From Gordonia alkanivorans NBRC 16433 (GTDB lineage: Bacteria > Actinomycetota > Actinomycetes > Mycobacteriales > Mycobacteriaceae), in NCBI RefSeq assembly GCF_000225505.1, contig NZ_BACI01000060.1, positions 115,052 to 179,051 on the forward strand: a stretch of 64,000 nt of DNA, written 5' to 3'. The position numbers were made by a program, and so were the translations under genes. A model generated the notes under the pieces. It saw only the letters and a program-made list of their open reading frames with translations, made no database searches and was not told the origin of the DNA. Below, one piece after another: positions 1 to 8,347 of this stretch (positions are counted from its first letter, which is position 1; every line of letters starts with the position of its first letter).

Positions 1-1
1 G

Positions 2-94
2 ATCGCCGCCCTGCTCACCGCGCGCCGGTCGGTCAACATCTGGCTGCCGGAGTCGACCCGGATGAAGCCGACCCGCATGCTGCGCGGTCGCTGA
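2..94 (+). CDS. 3' end of an unidentified gene (partial)
   Basis: An open frame enters from the left edge and ends at TGA (92-94). The visible 30 residues end in a basic tail (about RMKPTRMLRGR). A strong hairpin follows immediately, which supports a real gene end. Too little is present to assign a family; the basic C-terminus alone is not diagnostic. Confidence 0.5.
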   Translation: MAALLTARRSVNIWLPESTRMKPTRMLRGR

Positions 95-96
95 CA

Positions 97-131
97 CCGT
101 GGAGTGTCGTATCGCTGCCGACACTCCACGG
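97..131 (+). terminator. hairpin after the partial first gene
   Basis: A perfect 13-bp inverted repeat (97-109 with 119-131) with a 9-nt loop starts 3 nt after the stop codon. There is only a weak T-rich stretch after it, as is common for actinobacterial terminators. Confidence 0.6.
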
Positions 132-196
132 CCGGTTTGTAACGCCCGCCACCAGGCGGTTTGGTCGGAATGAATACGGGTACAGGCCGGTTGGAA

Positions 197-210
197 AGAA
201 CGTTGGTTCT
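197..210. promoter_or_regulatory. AGAAC-N4-GTTCT inverted repeat upstream of ohr
   Basis: A 14-bp inverted repeat with a 4-nt spacer lies 44 nt upstream of the ohr start. Its half-sites match the two repeats between the haloperoxidase and TetR genes near 56.65 kb. The GAAC-N4-GTTC core also resembles an actinobacterial LexA box, although the flanking bases differ from the usual TCGAAC form. The binding protein is unknown. Confidence 0.35.
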
Positions 211-253
211 ACGCAGCTGAACATCCACCCACCTGAACCCAGGAGGATCTCCG

Positions 254-685
254 ATGGCAATCGAACCCGTGTACACCATTTCGTCCAAGGCATCCGGCGG
301 AGGACGCGACGGTGAGGTGGTCTCGGCCTCGGGCCAGATCGACCTCGACCTCCAACCGCCGAAGGAGATGGGTGGCAGCGGCGACGGTTCCAACCCGGAG
401 GAGCTCTTCTCGGCCGGCTACGCGGCGTGCTTCCTCGGAGCACTCCGAGCGACGTCTGAGGCGGCAGGAAGCCCGGTGCCCGACGACTCCACCGTCAACG
501 TGACTGTCGGCATCGGCAAAGACCCCGCCGACGGTGGCTTCGGACTGACCGTGGCGATCGATGTCTCGATCCCCGGCGTCGACGAGGCGAAGGCACAGGA
601 GCTGGCGAACAAGGCGCATGAGTTCTGCCCGTACTCCAAGGCCACCCGCGGCAACATCGAGCAGAAGGTCACCGTCACCGTCTGA
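254..685 (+). CDS. ohr: organic hydroperoxide resistance protein Ohr
   Basis: Ohr reduces organic and fatty-acid hydroperoxides with a pair of reactive cysteines, in the cytoplasm. The 143-residue product has the usual family length. It shows the resolving motif GYAACF around residue 58 and the second cysteine in FCPYSKAT near the C-terminus, the arrangement that separates Ohr from OsmC. An AGGAGG Shine-Dalgarno sequence lies 7 nt before the ATG. No OhrR (MarR-type) repressor is adjacent, so regulation is not explained by neighbours; an inverted repeat sits upstream at 197-210. The next gene, dps, is also an oxidative-stress gene on the same strand. Confidence 0.93.
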   Translation: MAIEPVYTISSKASGGGRDGEVVSASGQIDLDLQPPKEMGGSGDGSNPEELFSAGYAACFLGALRATSEAAGSPVPDDSTVNVTVGIGKDPADGGFGLTVAIDVSIPGVDEAKAQELANKAHEFCPYSKATRGNIEQKVTVTV

Positions 686-799
686 CGCGTCGCCCGCCAC
701 CAGAACCAGTCGTTTCTTCCATCCGACGGGGCGTAGAACTCAGTCCGACACAGCCCTGCGGTAGCACCCCAGATATGACAAGAAAGGACGCTCTTGATC

Positions 800-1273
800 A
801 TGACCACCCCCATCACCAGCACCCTCACCGACGAGCAGCAGTCTGTGGCCGGTAAGGCCCTGCAGGACACCCTGGTCGACCTCATCGACCTCACCCTGAT
901 CGCCAAGCAGGCCCACTGGAACGTCGTCGGCAAGCAGTTCCGGTCGGTGCATCTCGACCTCGACGAGCTCGTCACCGTGGCCCGTGAGTTCACCGACGCC
1001 GCCGCCGAGCGCGCGACCGCCATCGGCGTCAGTCCGGACGGCCGTGCCGAGACCGTGGCCAAGACCGCCAACACCAAGGGCTTCGGCGAAGGCTGGACCA
1101 AGGACACCGAGGTCGTCGACGCCGTCGTGGCGAACCTGAAGGCGGTCATCGCCGGTCTCCGCGAGCGCATCGAGGTGACCGAGGAAGCCGACCCGGTGAC
1201 GCAGGATCTGCTCATCTCGTTCGCGTCGAAACTCGAACAGCTGCACTGGATGTGGCAGGCGCAGTCCGCCTGA
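800..1273 (+). CDS. dps: Dps-family ferritin-like DNA-protection protein
   Basis: Dps forms a 12-subunit shell that oxidises and stores iron with hydrogen peroxide and can coat DNA. The 157-residue product has the family layout: the first helix carries AKQAHWNVVG followed by HLDLDEL, which supplies the His, Asp and Glu ligands of the inter-subunit ferroxidase site. The C-terminal helix ends LHWMWQAQ. The ATG at 800 is preferred because AAAGGA lies 11 nt upstream; a TTG two codons earlier would be too close. It follows ohr on the same strand, consistent with a shared oxidative-stress role. A strong terminator follows. Confidence 0.9.
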   Translation: MTTPITSTLTDEQQSVAGKALQDTLVDLIDLTLIAKQAHWNVVGKQFRSVHLDLDELVTVAREFTDAAAERATAIGVSPDGRAETVAKTANTKGFGEGWTKDTEVVDAVVANLKAVIAGLRERIEVTEEADPVTQDLLISFASKLEQLHWMWQAQSA

Positions 1274-1309
1274 CCAACCGGATGAGCCCTCAATCGGGGC
1301 CTCTCACAG

Positions 1310-1340
1310 CAACGGACCCCGCCACCGGCGGGGTCCGTTG
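1310..1340. terminator. 14-bp stem terminator between convergent genes
   Basis: A perfect 14-bp stem (1310-1323 with 1327-1340) closes on a 3-nt loop. It sits between dps and the convergent membrane-protein gene and could serve both directions. Confidence 0.8.
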
Positions 1341-1375
1341 TATTCGACTGTCTCGGTGGCTCTTCGACGAAGGCG

Positions 1376-1894
1376 TCAGTCGCCCGCCGGCTCGCCGGTC
1401 TTCGTGTCGGCCACCTCGGCAGCGGGCGTGGACACGCCCGCGTCGTCGTCGGCGTAGGAATCGCGGAAGGAGACACGCGGGGTCGACGCCGAGTGGTACA
1501 GCGCGATGCCGGTGAAGACGAGTGCGGCCAGGATGAAGATCGCCGAGGCCGCGATCGTGACGATGTGGACCACGGTGGCGTACACGCCGTCCAGCGGCCC
1601 GACCGCGACTGCTCCCGCGGCGGCGAGGACTGCACCCAGCAGGGCCCAGGCCGCCGAGCGAATCCACGGCGCCACCACCGATGCGTAGAAGAGACGCTGA
1701 TAGATGGTGAGCGAGAACTCGTCCACCGCTGCCAGTCGGACCTCGTCATCGCCTGCGAGCTCGCGCAGCTCGCGCGCCAGTGCTGTCTGTCGTTGCAGGG
1801 TTGCGGACTCCCGTTCGCGGTAGCGCACGAATGCAGCCGCACCGAACGCCGACGCGAGAAGACCCAACCCGACCATCACACCCCAATAGTCCAC
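1376..1894 (-). CDS. hypothetical membrane protein with three predicted helices
   Basis: No family was recognised. The 172-residue product has a hydrophobic N-terminal helix ending in basic residues (FVRYRER), a charged cytoplasmic stretch of about 45 residues, two further hydrophobic segments (about residues 75-98 and 104-130) and an acidic hydrophilic tail. The GTG at 1894 is chosen because a TAGCGT -10 element lies 7 nt upstream, a leaderless arrangement; the ATG at 1876 is the alternative and has no good ribosome-binding site. It is transcribed towards dps and shares the terminator at 1310-1340. Confidence 0.7.
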   Translation of the reverse strand: MDYWGVMVGLGLLASAFGAAAFVRYRERESATLQRQTALARELRELAGDDEVRLAAVDEFSLTIYQRLFYASVVAPWIRSAAWALLGAVLAAAGAVAVGPLDGVYATVVHIVTIAASAIFILAALVFTGIALYHSASTPRVSFRDSYADDDAGVSTPAAEVADTKTGEPAGD

Positions 1895-1901
1895 GGCACA
1901 C

Positions 1902-1907
1902 ACGCTA
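1902..1907 (-). promoter_or_regulatory. leaderless -10 element (TAGCGT)
   Basis: TAGCGT on the minus strand ends 7 nt before the GTG at 1894, so transcription should start at or next to the start codon. Confidence 0.45.
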
Positions 1908-2111
1908 CAACGCGGTCCGACACCGCTCGTGAACCAGGTCACATGCCCGCCGGTCGGTGCCGGTCACGACGGTGTGGGCCGAGTACGGGTGCTTGCCGGA
2001 GGTCGTAGGGACGTGCTGCCGCTGATACGTTGGGCGACCGTCTGCGCCAACGCTGGTCGAGACCCGTCCGACCCCTGGTCGAGCGGAGCCGAGGACGGGA
2101 GGAATGCACTG

Positions 2112-3563
2112 GTGACGATTCGGATGATCGGGGCGTCGATCGTCTGCGTGATGGTTGGGCTCTTCATCAGCGCATCGGCGGGGCAGGCGGATACCGACGG
2201 GGTCGTGGCGTTCGCCGAACCACGGCCGGGTGCCGCCGTTCTGACCGGCGCGGAACCGGATTCGATCCTCATCAGCCGCGAGTTCTACTCCCGATCCGAC
2301 GAGGCGATCCTCCTCGGGGCGGGTGCGCTCGGCGATCCCGGGACCCGGAAGCGCGTCGCGGCGGCCGCCGGCGAGAAACACGTCCCCGTGCTCACCGTGC
2401 GCCCGGAGACCGTGCACAGCGTCGACGAGGAGTTGCGGCGGCTCGGTGTCCAGCGGGCGGTCCGCGTCGGCGAGATCGACGGGCTCGACAACCGCAGGTC
2501 CATCGACCTCGAGGACCTGCGCGGCAACCTGCGCCCGAGCGCGGACGAGCCGATCGTGATGGTCGCCCGCGGTATCCCGATGGACGCGATGCTGACCGCC
2601 CGTTCTGCGGGGCGCGTCGTCGAGGTGCCCGTCCCCGACCCCAGGGCAGGTGCCCACGCCGTCGCTGCGGTGAGCGGCGCGTCGTCGGCGACCCCGATCC
2701 GCGCGGTCGGTCCCGGCTTCGGCGACGACGAGACGTTCGCGGCCCGCGTCGATCAGGCGCGTCGGACGCCGGAGCTCCCCGGCGGTGGGCAGATCGTGTT
2801 CCCGGGCCGTCGAATGGTCGCGCTGTACGGTTCGCCCGATGCGCCGGCGTTGGGTCCGCTCGGCCGGCAGGGTATCGAGGCGTCGATCGACCGCGTCCGG
2901 CGACTGGCCGCCGACTATCAGCAGGTCAGCGCCGAACCGGTGGTCCCGGCGTTCGAGATCATCGCGACCGTCGCGTCGTCGGAGCCGGGCGAGGGGTCCC
3001 GGTATACGAACATGATCGACCCGGAAGTGCTGCGGCCCTGGGTCGAGGCCGCCGGCCGCGCCGGGGTCTATGTGACCCTCGACCTCCAGCCCGGACGCAT
3101 GGACTTCCTGGCGCAAGCCCAGCGGTATGCGGACCTCCTGGCGCTGCCGCACGTCGGGTTGGCGCTCGACCCGGAGTGGCGTCTCAAGCCGGATCAGGTG
3201 CACCTCACGCAGATCGGGTCCGTCGAGGCCGACGAGGTCAACCGCACGTCGGATTGGCTCGCGGGGCTGGTACGCGATCGGGGACTGCCGCAGAAGCTGT
3301 TCGTGCTCCACCAGTTCGACGCCGGCATGCTCGCCCAGCGGAAGAACATCGTCACCGATCGACCCGAACTGCAGGTGGTCCTGCACGCCGACGGGCACGG
3401 GACGCCGCCGGTGAAGATGGAGACCTGGCGCAGATTGCTACACGATCTCCCCGCGGGAGTGTGGATGGGCTGGAAGAATTTCTACACGGAGGACAAGCCG
3501 ACGTTCTCGCCGGCGACGACCATGGCGGTCGCGCCGACACCCTGGTTCGTCTCGTACCAGTAG
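2112..3563 (+). CDS. secreted protein with CWB2-like N-terminal region and TIM-barrel-like C-terminal region
   Basis: The 483-residue product starts at a GTG with GGGAGGA 8 nt upstream. A signal peptide (TIRMIGASIVCVMVGLF...) is followed by alternating motifs such as PDSILISREF, EAILLGAGAL and PVLTVRPETV, which recall cell-wall-binding repeat 2 modules. The C-terminal half (YTNMIDPEVL, VYVTLDLQPG, HVGLALDPEW, LHQFD) resembles a glycosidase-like barrel. The role is inferred only: an exported envelope protein. It is followed 65 nt later by a DUF2252 gene on the same strand. The CWB2 assignment rests on pattern similarity and needs profile support. Confidence 0.7.
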   Translation: MTIRMIGASIVCVMVGLFISASAGQADTDGVVAFAEPRPGAAVLTGAEPDSILISREFYSRSDEAILLGAGALGDPGTRKRVAAAAGEKHVPVLTVRPETVHSVDEELRRLGVQRAVRVGEIDGLDNRRSIDLEDLRGNLRPSADEPIVMVARGIPMDAMLTARSAGRVVEVPVPDPRAGAHAVAAVSGASSATPIRAVGPGFGDDETFAARVDQARRTPELPGGGQIVFPGRRMVALYGSPDAPALGPLGRQGIEASIDRVRRLAADYQQVSAEPVVPAFEIIATVASSEPGEGSRYTNMIDPEVLRPWVEAAGRAGVYVTLDLQPGRMDFLAQAQRYADLLALPHVGLALDPEWRLKPDQVHLTQIGSVEADEVNRTSDWLAGLVRDRGLPQKLFVLHQFDAGMLAQRKNIVTDRPELQVVLHADGHGTPPVKMETWRRLLHDLPAGVWMGWKNFYTEDKPTFSPATTMAVAPTPWFVSYQ

Positions 3564-3628
3564 CGCCGGGAGGCCCACCTCCGGGCTCCGACCGGTGCCC
3601 GGGACACGCTCCACAGGGAGGAGCCCCG

Positions 3629-4987
3629 GTGACCACCACCCCCGCCGACCTGGCCGCCTGTCCGACGCGCGGCGAACGTGCCGACCCGCTGACGATCCTC
3701 GCCGCACAGGCGCGCAACCGCGTGCCCGAACTCATCCCCGTCCGGCACGCGCGGATGGCGGCGACACCGTTCACCTTCTATCGCGGCGCCGCCGCGGTCA
3801 TGGCCGACGACCTGTCCCGGACCCCCGACACCGGCATCATCACCCAGCTGTGCGGGGATGCCCACCTCAGCAACCTCGGCCTGTTCTTCAGTCCGGAGCG
3901 TCGAATGGTGTTCGACCTCAACGACTTCGACGAGACCCACATCGGTCCCTTCGAATGGGACGTGAAACGACTGGCCGCGAGTTTCGCGATCGCGGGACGT
4001 GACAACGGGTTCGACGACACGACCAACCGCAAGATCGCCAAGACGGTGGCGAAGGCGTACCGCCGGACCATCAGACGGAGCGTCTCGATGACGACCCTCG
4101 AGTGCTGGTACGCCGGAATCGATGTCGAGTCCATGTTCGCGGATCTGGGCGACCGCCTGGACACCTCGATGACCGAGCGGACGCAGAAGGCATTGCGCAA
4201 GGCCCGGCACCGCAACAGCGCGCAGGCCCTGGCCAAACTCTGCGAGATCGACCCGGATGGCAACGCGCACATCCGCAGTGAACCGCCCTTGTTGGTCCCC
4301 CTGACGGAACGCTTCACCGACGAGGACGCCGCCGTGGTCGAGGAACGGGTCCGTGAGCGCGTCGACAGTTACCGGGCGACACTGCCGTTGCATGTGCAGA
4401 CCCTGCTTGCCCAGTTCTCGCTCGTCGACATTGCGTTCAAGGTCGTCGGTGTGGGCAGTGTCGGAACCCGCGCGTGGATCGTGCTGATGATGGGCAGAAA
4501 TTTGGAGGACCCGCTCTTCCTGCAGGTCAAGGAGGCACAGCGGTCGGTCCTTGCCGATCATGTGCCGTCATCGGGTTTCGACAACCAGGGACAGCGCGTC
4601 GTCGAGGGCCAGCGGCTCCTGCAGGCAGCCAGCGATCTCTTCCTCGGCTGGTCGACGGGACTCGACGAGAACGGCGATCGCCGTGACTTCTACGTGCGCC
4701 AGCTCCGCGACGGCAAGGGGTCGGTCGTCGTCGAAGCGCTCGGACCCGATGCGATGAAACTCTATGCGCGCCTGTGCGGGATGGCACTCGGTCAGGCGCA
4801 CGCCCGCACGTCGACGCGGTTCGACATCGCGCGGTATCTGTCCGAGACAGCGGGTTTCGCCGACGCGATGGCGGAGTTCTCGATCTCCTACGCTGATCTC
4901 AACGACGCCGACCACGTCCAGATGACGGCGGCGATCAACCGTGGCGAGCTGAGTGTGCACGACCTCGCCGCGGAGGGAAAGAGCTGA
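3629..4987 (+). CDS. DUF2252 family protein (kinase-like fold suspected)
   Basis: The 452-residue product carries the family's typical blocks: PFTFYRGAA near residue 52, QLCGDAHLSNLG, FDLNDFDET and WDVKRLAAS. GDAH-N and D-N-D-D arrangements resemble the catalytic loop and metal-binding Asp of aminoglycoside-phosphotransferase-like kinases, but no substrate is established for this family. The GTG start is preceded by AGGGAGGAG. It is a likely soluble cytoplasmic protein. It follows the secreted CWB2-like gene and precedes an M20 peptidase by 69 nt, so the three may be cotranscribed. Confidence 0.85.
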   Translation: MTTTPADLAACPTRGERADPLTILAAQARNRVPELIPVRHARMAATPFTFYRGAAAVMADDLSRTPDTGIITQLCGDAHLSNLGLFFSPERRMVFDLNDFDETHIGPFEWDVKRLAASFAIAGRDNGFDDTTNRKIAKTVAKAYRRTIRRSVSMTTLECWYAGIDVESMFADLGDRLDTSMTERTQKALRKARHRNSAQALAKLCEIDPDGNAHIRSEPPLLVPLTERFTDEDAAVVEERVRERVDSYRATLPLHVQTLLAQFSLVDIAFKVVGVGSVGTRAWIVLMMGRNLEDPLFLQVKEAQRSVLADHVPSSGFDNQGQRVVEGQRLLQAASDLFLGWSTGLDENGDRRDFYVRQLRDGKGSVVVEALGPDAMKLYARLCGMALGQAHARTSTRFDIARYLSETAGFADAMAEFSISYADLNDADHVQMTAAINRGELSVHDLAAEGKS

Positions 4988-5056
4988 CGCGTGCCCGGCT
5001 GTGGTACACAGACCGCAGGGCGAACCGACAGTGAGAGCCGACAGGGAGACGTGTGC

Positions 5057-6445
5057 ATGGACGACGCGACATTGCGGGATCGGGTGCGGGAGTTGATGGC
5101 TCGCGCGAAGTCGGATCTGGCGGAGATGGTGCGGTTCCGGTCGGTCCACGACCCGCAGCAGTTCCCGCCGGAGGAATGCGACGGGATGGTCGACTGGCTG
5201 CTGACGGCCTTCCGTGAGCTGGGCGTCGACGATGTCGCCGCGCATGTGACCAGTGATGGTTCCAAGGCGGTCACCGGACAGATCCCGGGCCCCGAAGGCG
5301 CGCCGACGGTCCTGCTGTACTTCCACCACGACGTGCAACCTCCGCTGGGTGACGACGAATGGGATTCCCCGGTTTGGGAGCTGACCGAGCGCGACGGTCG
5401 CTGGTTCGGACGCGGAGCCGCCGACTGCAAGGGCAACATCGCCGTACACCTCACCGCGTTGCGTGCGCTCGCCGGCGACCTCGGCGTCACCGTGAAGATC
5501 ATCGGCGAGGGGTCCGAGGAACAGGGGACCGGCGGACTCGAGCACTTCGCGGTCGAGAACCCCGACCTGTTGCGCGCCGACGCCATCCTGATCGCCGACT
5601 CCGGCAACTTCGCCGTCGGCAGACCGAGCCTCACCACGACGCTGCGCGGCATCGCCAACATCGACGTGTCGGTCGAAACCCTGGAATCGGCGATGCATTC
5701 CGGGATGTTCGGCGGAGCCGCACCCGATGCGCTCGCCGCCCTCATCTCGATGCTCGCCACCCTGCGCGACGAGCACGGCAACACCACGATCACCGGCCTC
5801 GAAGCCGACGCCGAGTGGCCCGGCGTGTCCTATCCACCCGAGCAGTTCCGTTCGGATGCAACGGTTCTCGACGGCGTCGAACTCGTGGGGTCCGGGTCGG
5901 TGTCGGACATGGTGTGGGCGCGGCCGGCGGCGACGGTGCTCGGTATCGACTGCCCACCGGTGGTCGGGTCCTCCGCGGCCGTCCAGCCGCGGGCACGGGC
6001 GCGCATCAACCTCCGCGTGCCCCCGGGAATGGACCCGACCTACGCCCAGGACGCGCTCATCGAACACCTCAAGGCGGTCACCCCGTGGAATGCGCGGGTG
6101 TCCTTCGAACGCGAGGCGGTGGGTTCGCCGTTCGTCGGCTCGACCTCCGGCCCGGCCTACGAGGCGCTCACCGACGCGCTGGCGACCGCCTACGGCAGCG
6201 AGGTGCTGATCCAGGGGCAGGGCGGGTCGATCCCCCTGTGCAACGTCCTGCAGAGCACCTTCCCGGACGCCGAGATCATGCTGTTCGGCGTCGAGGAGCC
6301 GCAGTGCCTCATCCACGCGCCGAACGAGAGCGTCGACCCGACCGAGATCGAGCGGATCGCGCTCGCCGAGGCTCTCTTCCTGCGTGATTACGCGACGCGC
6401 ACGGCGCAGGCGCAGAAGTCGGACGCCACTACCGGCGAGGTCTAG
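5057..6445 (+). CDS. M20 family metallopeptidase (dipeptidase)
   Basis: M20 peptidases are cytoplasmic di-zinc enzymes that hydrolyse dipeptides or acylated amino acids. The 462-residue product shows the conserved metal motifs in order: HHDVQP (first His and Asp ligand region), GRGAADCKGN (bridging Asp) and GEGSEEQGTGG (catalytic Glu pair), followed by the dimerisation domain and a C-terminal CLIHAPNE motif with the final His ligand. The start has AGGGAGA 8 nt upstream. The substrate cannot be read from the sequence. Its stop interlocks with that of the convergent acyl-CoA dehydrogenase in a CTAG tetranucleotide. Confidence 0.9.
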   Translation: MDDATLRDRVRELMARAKSDLAEMVRFRSVHDPQQFPPEECDGMVDWLLTAFRELGVDDVAAHVTSDGSKAVTGQIPGPEGAPTVLLYFHHDVQPPLGDDEWDSPVWELTERDGRWFGRGAADCKGNIAVHLTALRALAGDLGVTVKIIGEGSEEQGTGGLEHFAVENPDLLRADAILIADSGNFAVGRPSLTTTLRGIANIDVSVETLESAMHSGMFGGAAPDALAALISMLATLRDEHGNTTITGLEADAEWPGVSYPPEQFRSDATVLDGVELVGSGSVSDMVWARPAATVLGIDCPPVVGSSAAVQPRARARINLRVPPGMDPTYAQDALIEHLKAVTPWNARVSFEREAVGSPFVGSTSGPAYEALTDALATAYGSEVLIQGQGGSIPLCNVLQSTFPDAEIMLFGVEEPQCLIHAPNESVDPTEIERIALAEALFLRDYATRTAQAQKSDATTGEV

Positions 6446-7488
6446 CGGGGGTCGGGTGCGTCGGCGAACCGTCGGACGAGGAGGTCCTTCAGCTCGGGCC
6501 GGCTCGCCGCGACGAGGATGAACGAGGCCTCACGGAACAGGCGCTCCGCGTCGTTGCTGCGGCGCAGTGCCTCGCCGCCGCGCGCCGCGACCAGGGCGGC
6601 GACCGCGTCCAGGGCGAGTCGGGCGGCGTCGGCGCGGGCCGCCAGCAACGCCGCGGCGTCGTTCATCGCCGAGTCGAGGGTCACCCGTGCCTCGTCAGCG
6701 CGCTCACGGAGTCGTCGTGCGGCCGGTGCCTGTCCCGCGACGTCGAGGAGTGCCGTGCAGCGTCGGACGAGTCCGAACGGCAGCGTGCCGTTGAGGCGTA
6801 CGCCGACGTTCTGATTGGCGAAGAACTCGTCGAGCGTGACCCGGCTGACTACCCGGGCCTCGGGAATCGCGAGGCCGCCGACCTGCAGGGACACAGTCGC
6901 CGTCGCCGTCGCCGCCGCGGCCGTCAGCTCGACCGGGGACGCCCGGACGTCGGTTGAAAGGTCTGCGGTGGGCAGGATCGCGGCGACGACGTCGTCGGTC
7001 GCCGTGTCGCGGGCGGAGATCTGCAGGAGGTCGACGACACCCCAGCCGCTGACGAACGGGGCATGCCCGCTGAAGATCCAGCCGTCGTCGGTGCGGGTGG
7101 CGGTCATCCGGGGCGGAGTCGGCACGACGCCGGCGTAGGCGACCCCCGCCCGCAGTCGGCCGGAGACGGTCGGCTCGAGCAGTTCGTCACGTAGCGACGG
7201 GTTCGCGGTTCGCGACAGCGAGATGACGACACCGTGGTGCTGGAGCCAGGTGAACGCGGTTGACAGGCAACCGCTGACCAGTACCTCCAGGATCTCCGTG
7301 ACCTCACCGAACTCGAGCCCGGGTCCGCCGGCCTCGACCGGGGCGGCGATTCCGTAGAGGCCGGCGTCGGCGAGCGCCCGCCAATGGGATGGGGGTACGA
7401 CGCCGGTCCGGTCGACCTCGGCGGCGGCCGGGAACAGGACGTCGTCGGCGACGCGAAGCGCCGCTGCTCGCAGGGTGCTCCGGCGCAT
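6442..7488 (-). CDS. acyl-CoA dehydrogenase family protein
   Basis: The 348-residue product has the acyl-CoA dehydrogenase fold: an N-terminal helical part (WRALADAGLYGIAAPVEAGGPG), a middle beta domain (GWIFSGHAPFVSGWGVVDL) and a C-terminal four-helix part. It could be a true dehydrogenase or one of the related group D flavin monooxygenases (DszC-like); the sequence does not settle this. The ATG at 7488 has AGGA 7 nt upstream; an in-frame GTG at 7509 is possible. It diverges from an AraC regulator, which may control it. It ends inside the stop codon of the convergent M20 gene. Confidence 0.85.
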   Translation of the reverse strand: MRRSTLRAAALRVADDVLFPAAAEVDRTGVVPPSHWRALADAGLYGIAAPVEAGGPGLEFGEVTEILEVLVSGCLSTAFTWLQHHGVVISLSRTANPSLRDELLEPTVSGRLRAGVAYAGVVPTPPRMTATRTDDGWIFSGHAPFVSGWGVVDLLQISARDTATDDVVAAILPTADLSTDVRASPVELTAAAATATATVSLQVGGLAIPEARVVSRVTLDEFFANQNVGVRLNGTLPFGLVRRCTALLDVAGQAPAARRLRERADEARVTLDSAMNDAAALLAARADAARLALDAVAALVAARGGEALRRSNDAERLFREASFILVAASRPELKDLLVRRFADAPDPR

Positions 7489-7690
7489 AACCGGGTCCTG
7501 GTTGCTCACGGCGTCCACATTACGTCGCAGGAGAAGTGGACGTCTGACCCACTCCCTGAGCGAAGTGGATAGGGAAAGTCCGCGTCCCGCAGCACAATCC
7601 CGTGACAAGGACCTGTCGATTTGGGACCAAAGGCCCAAGACCGGGGATCGGCCCGTCGGTAACCTCTGATGTGGGTTGGAGGAGACTTTC

Positions 7691-7741
7691 GTGAAAGGAA
7701 TCAGGTGGGCCCAGGTCCCAATGGTGGTGACGGGCAAGTGA
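7691..7741 (+). CDS. putative 16-residue leader peptide before the AraC gene
   Basis: A GTG with a perfect GGAGGAG ribosome-binding site 6 nt upstream opens a short frame encoding about VKGIRWAQVPMVVTGK. Its TGA overlaps the ATG of the AraC-type regulator by one base. The strongest ribosome-binding site in this region therefore belongs to the short frame, not to the regulator, which suggests translational coupling. The alternative is that the regulator starts at 7669, where no ribosome-binding site is seen. Confidence 0.4.
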   Translation: MKGIRWAQVPMVVTGK

Positions 7742-8160
7742 TGGACATTGCGCCGGAACGTGTTTCGCCTAGCGAGCAGGTTTCTCGTGTCGGAGTGTCT
7801 GACTTGCGTACCAGTGAGCGGTATCTACGCGCCGCAGTCACCGACCTCATCGAGCGTAATTTCCGCGACCCCGATTTCAGTGTCGAGGTGGTCGCACGGC
7901 ACCTTCACGTGAGTCGACGGCACCTCTACCGGGTCCTCGCCGGCAGCCCGACGTCGCTGGCCGAGATGATCGCCGACCGTCGTCTGGAGTGGGCGCGTCG
8001 CCTGCTGACGGGTCCGGGGAACCTGAAACTCGAAGCGGTGGCGCATGCTTCGGGCTTCGCCTCGACGGCGACGATGCGCAACCGCTTCCGCGCCAAGTTC
8101 GGTCTCACGCCCGACGAATTCCGGCGCACCGCACTGGCAGCCGACGCAGAAGCCAGTTAA
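7741..8160 (+). CDS. AraC-type regulator with DNA-binding domain only
   Basis: The 139-residue product is little more than an AraC C-terminal domain. The first helix-turn-helix is FSVEVVARHLHVSRRHLYRVL and the second lies in EAVAHASGFASTATMRNRFR, followed by the FGLTPDEFRR signature. The usual N-terminal sensor domain is absent, so ligand control would need another protein, or the protein may bind constitutively. It diverges from the acyl-CoA dehydrogenase gene and is preceded by a possible leader peptide whose stop overlaps its ATG. A 16-bp hairpin terminator begins 4 nt after its stop codon. Confidence 0.85.
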   Translation: MDIAPERVSPSEQVSRVGVSDLRTSERYLRAAVTDLIERNFRDPDFSVEVVARHLHVSRRHLYRVLAGSPTSLAEMIADRRLEWARRLLTGPGNLKLEAVAHASGFASTATMRNRFRAKFGLTPDEFRRTALAADAEAS

Positions 8161-8163
8161 TTG

Positions 8164-8199
8164 ATTTCGGCGCAAGCACTTTGGTGCTTGCGCCGAAAT
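8164..8199 (+). terminator. 16-bp stem terminator after the AraC gene
   Basis: A perfect 16-bp stem (8164-8179 with 8184-8199) has a TTTG loop and starts 4 nt after the stop codon. No U-tract follows. Confidence 0.8.
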
Positions 8200-8347
8200 T
8201 GCATAGCGGCATTCGGGGCCCATCGTGAGTCAATGCATCCCGGCTACCTGGTGCCGGAATTGTCGGGATTGGGCACGGTGACGTCTCTCGCGTGATACGA
8301 CTACATCGCACGTCCGTCATGGAACGGGCCGATGGAAGGCGTACAGC

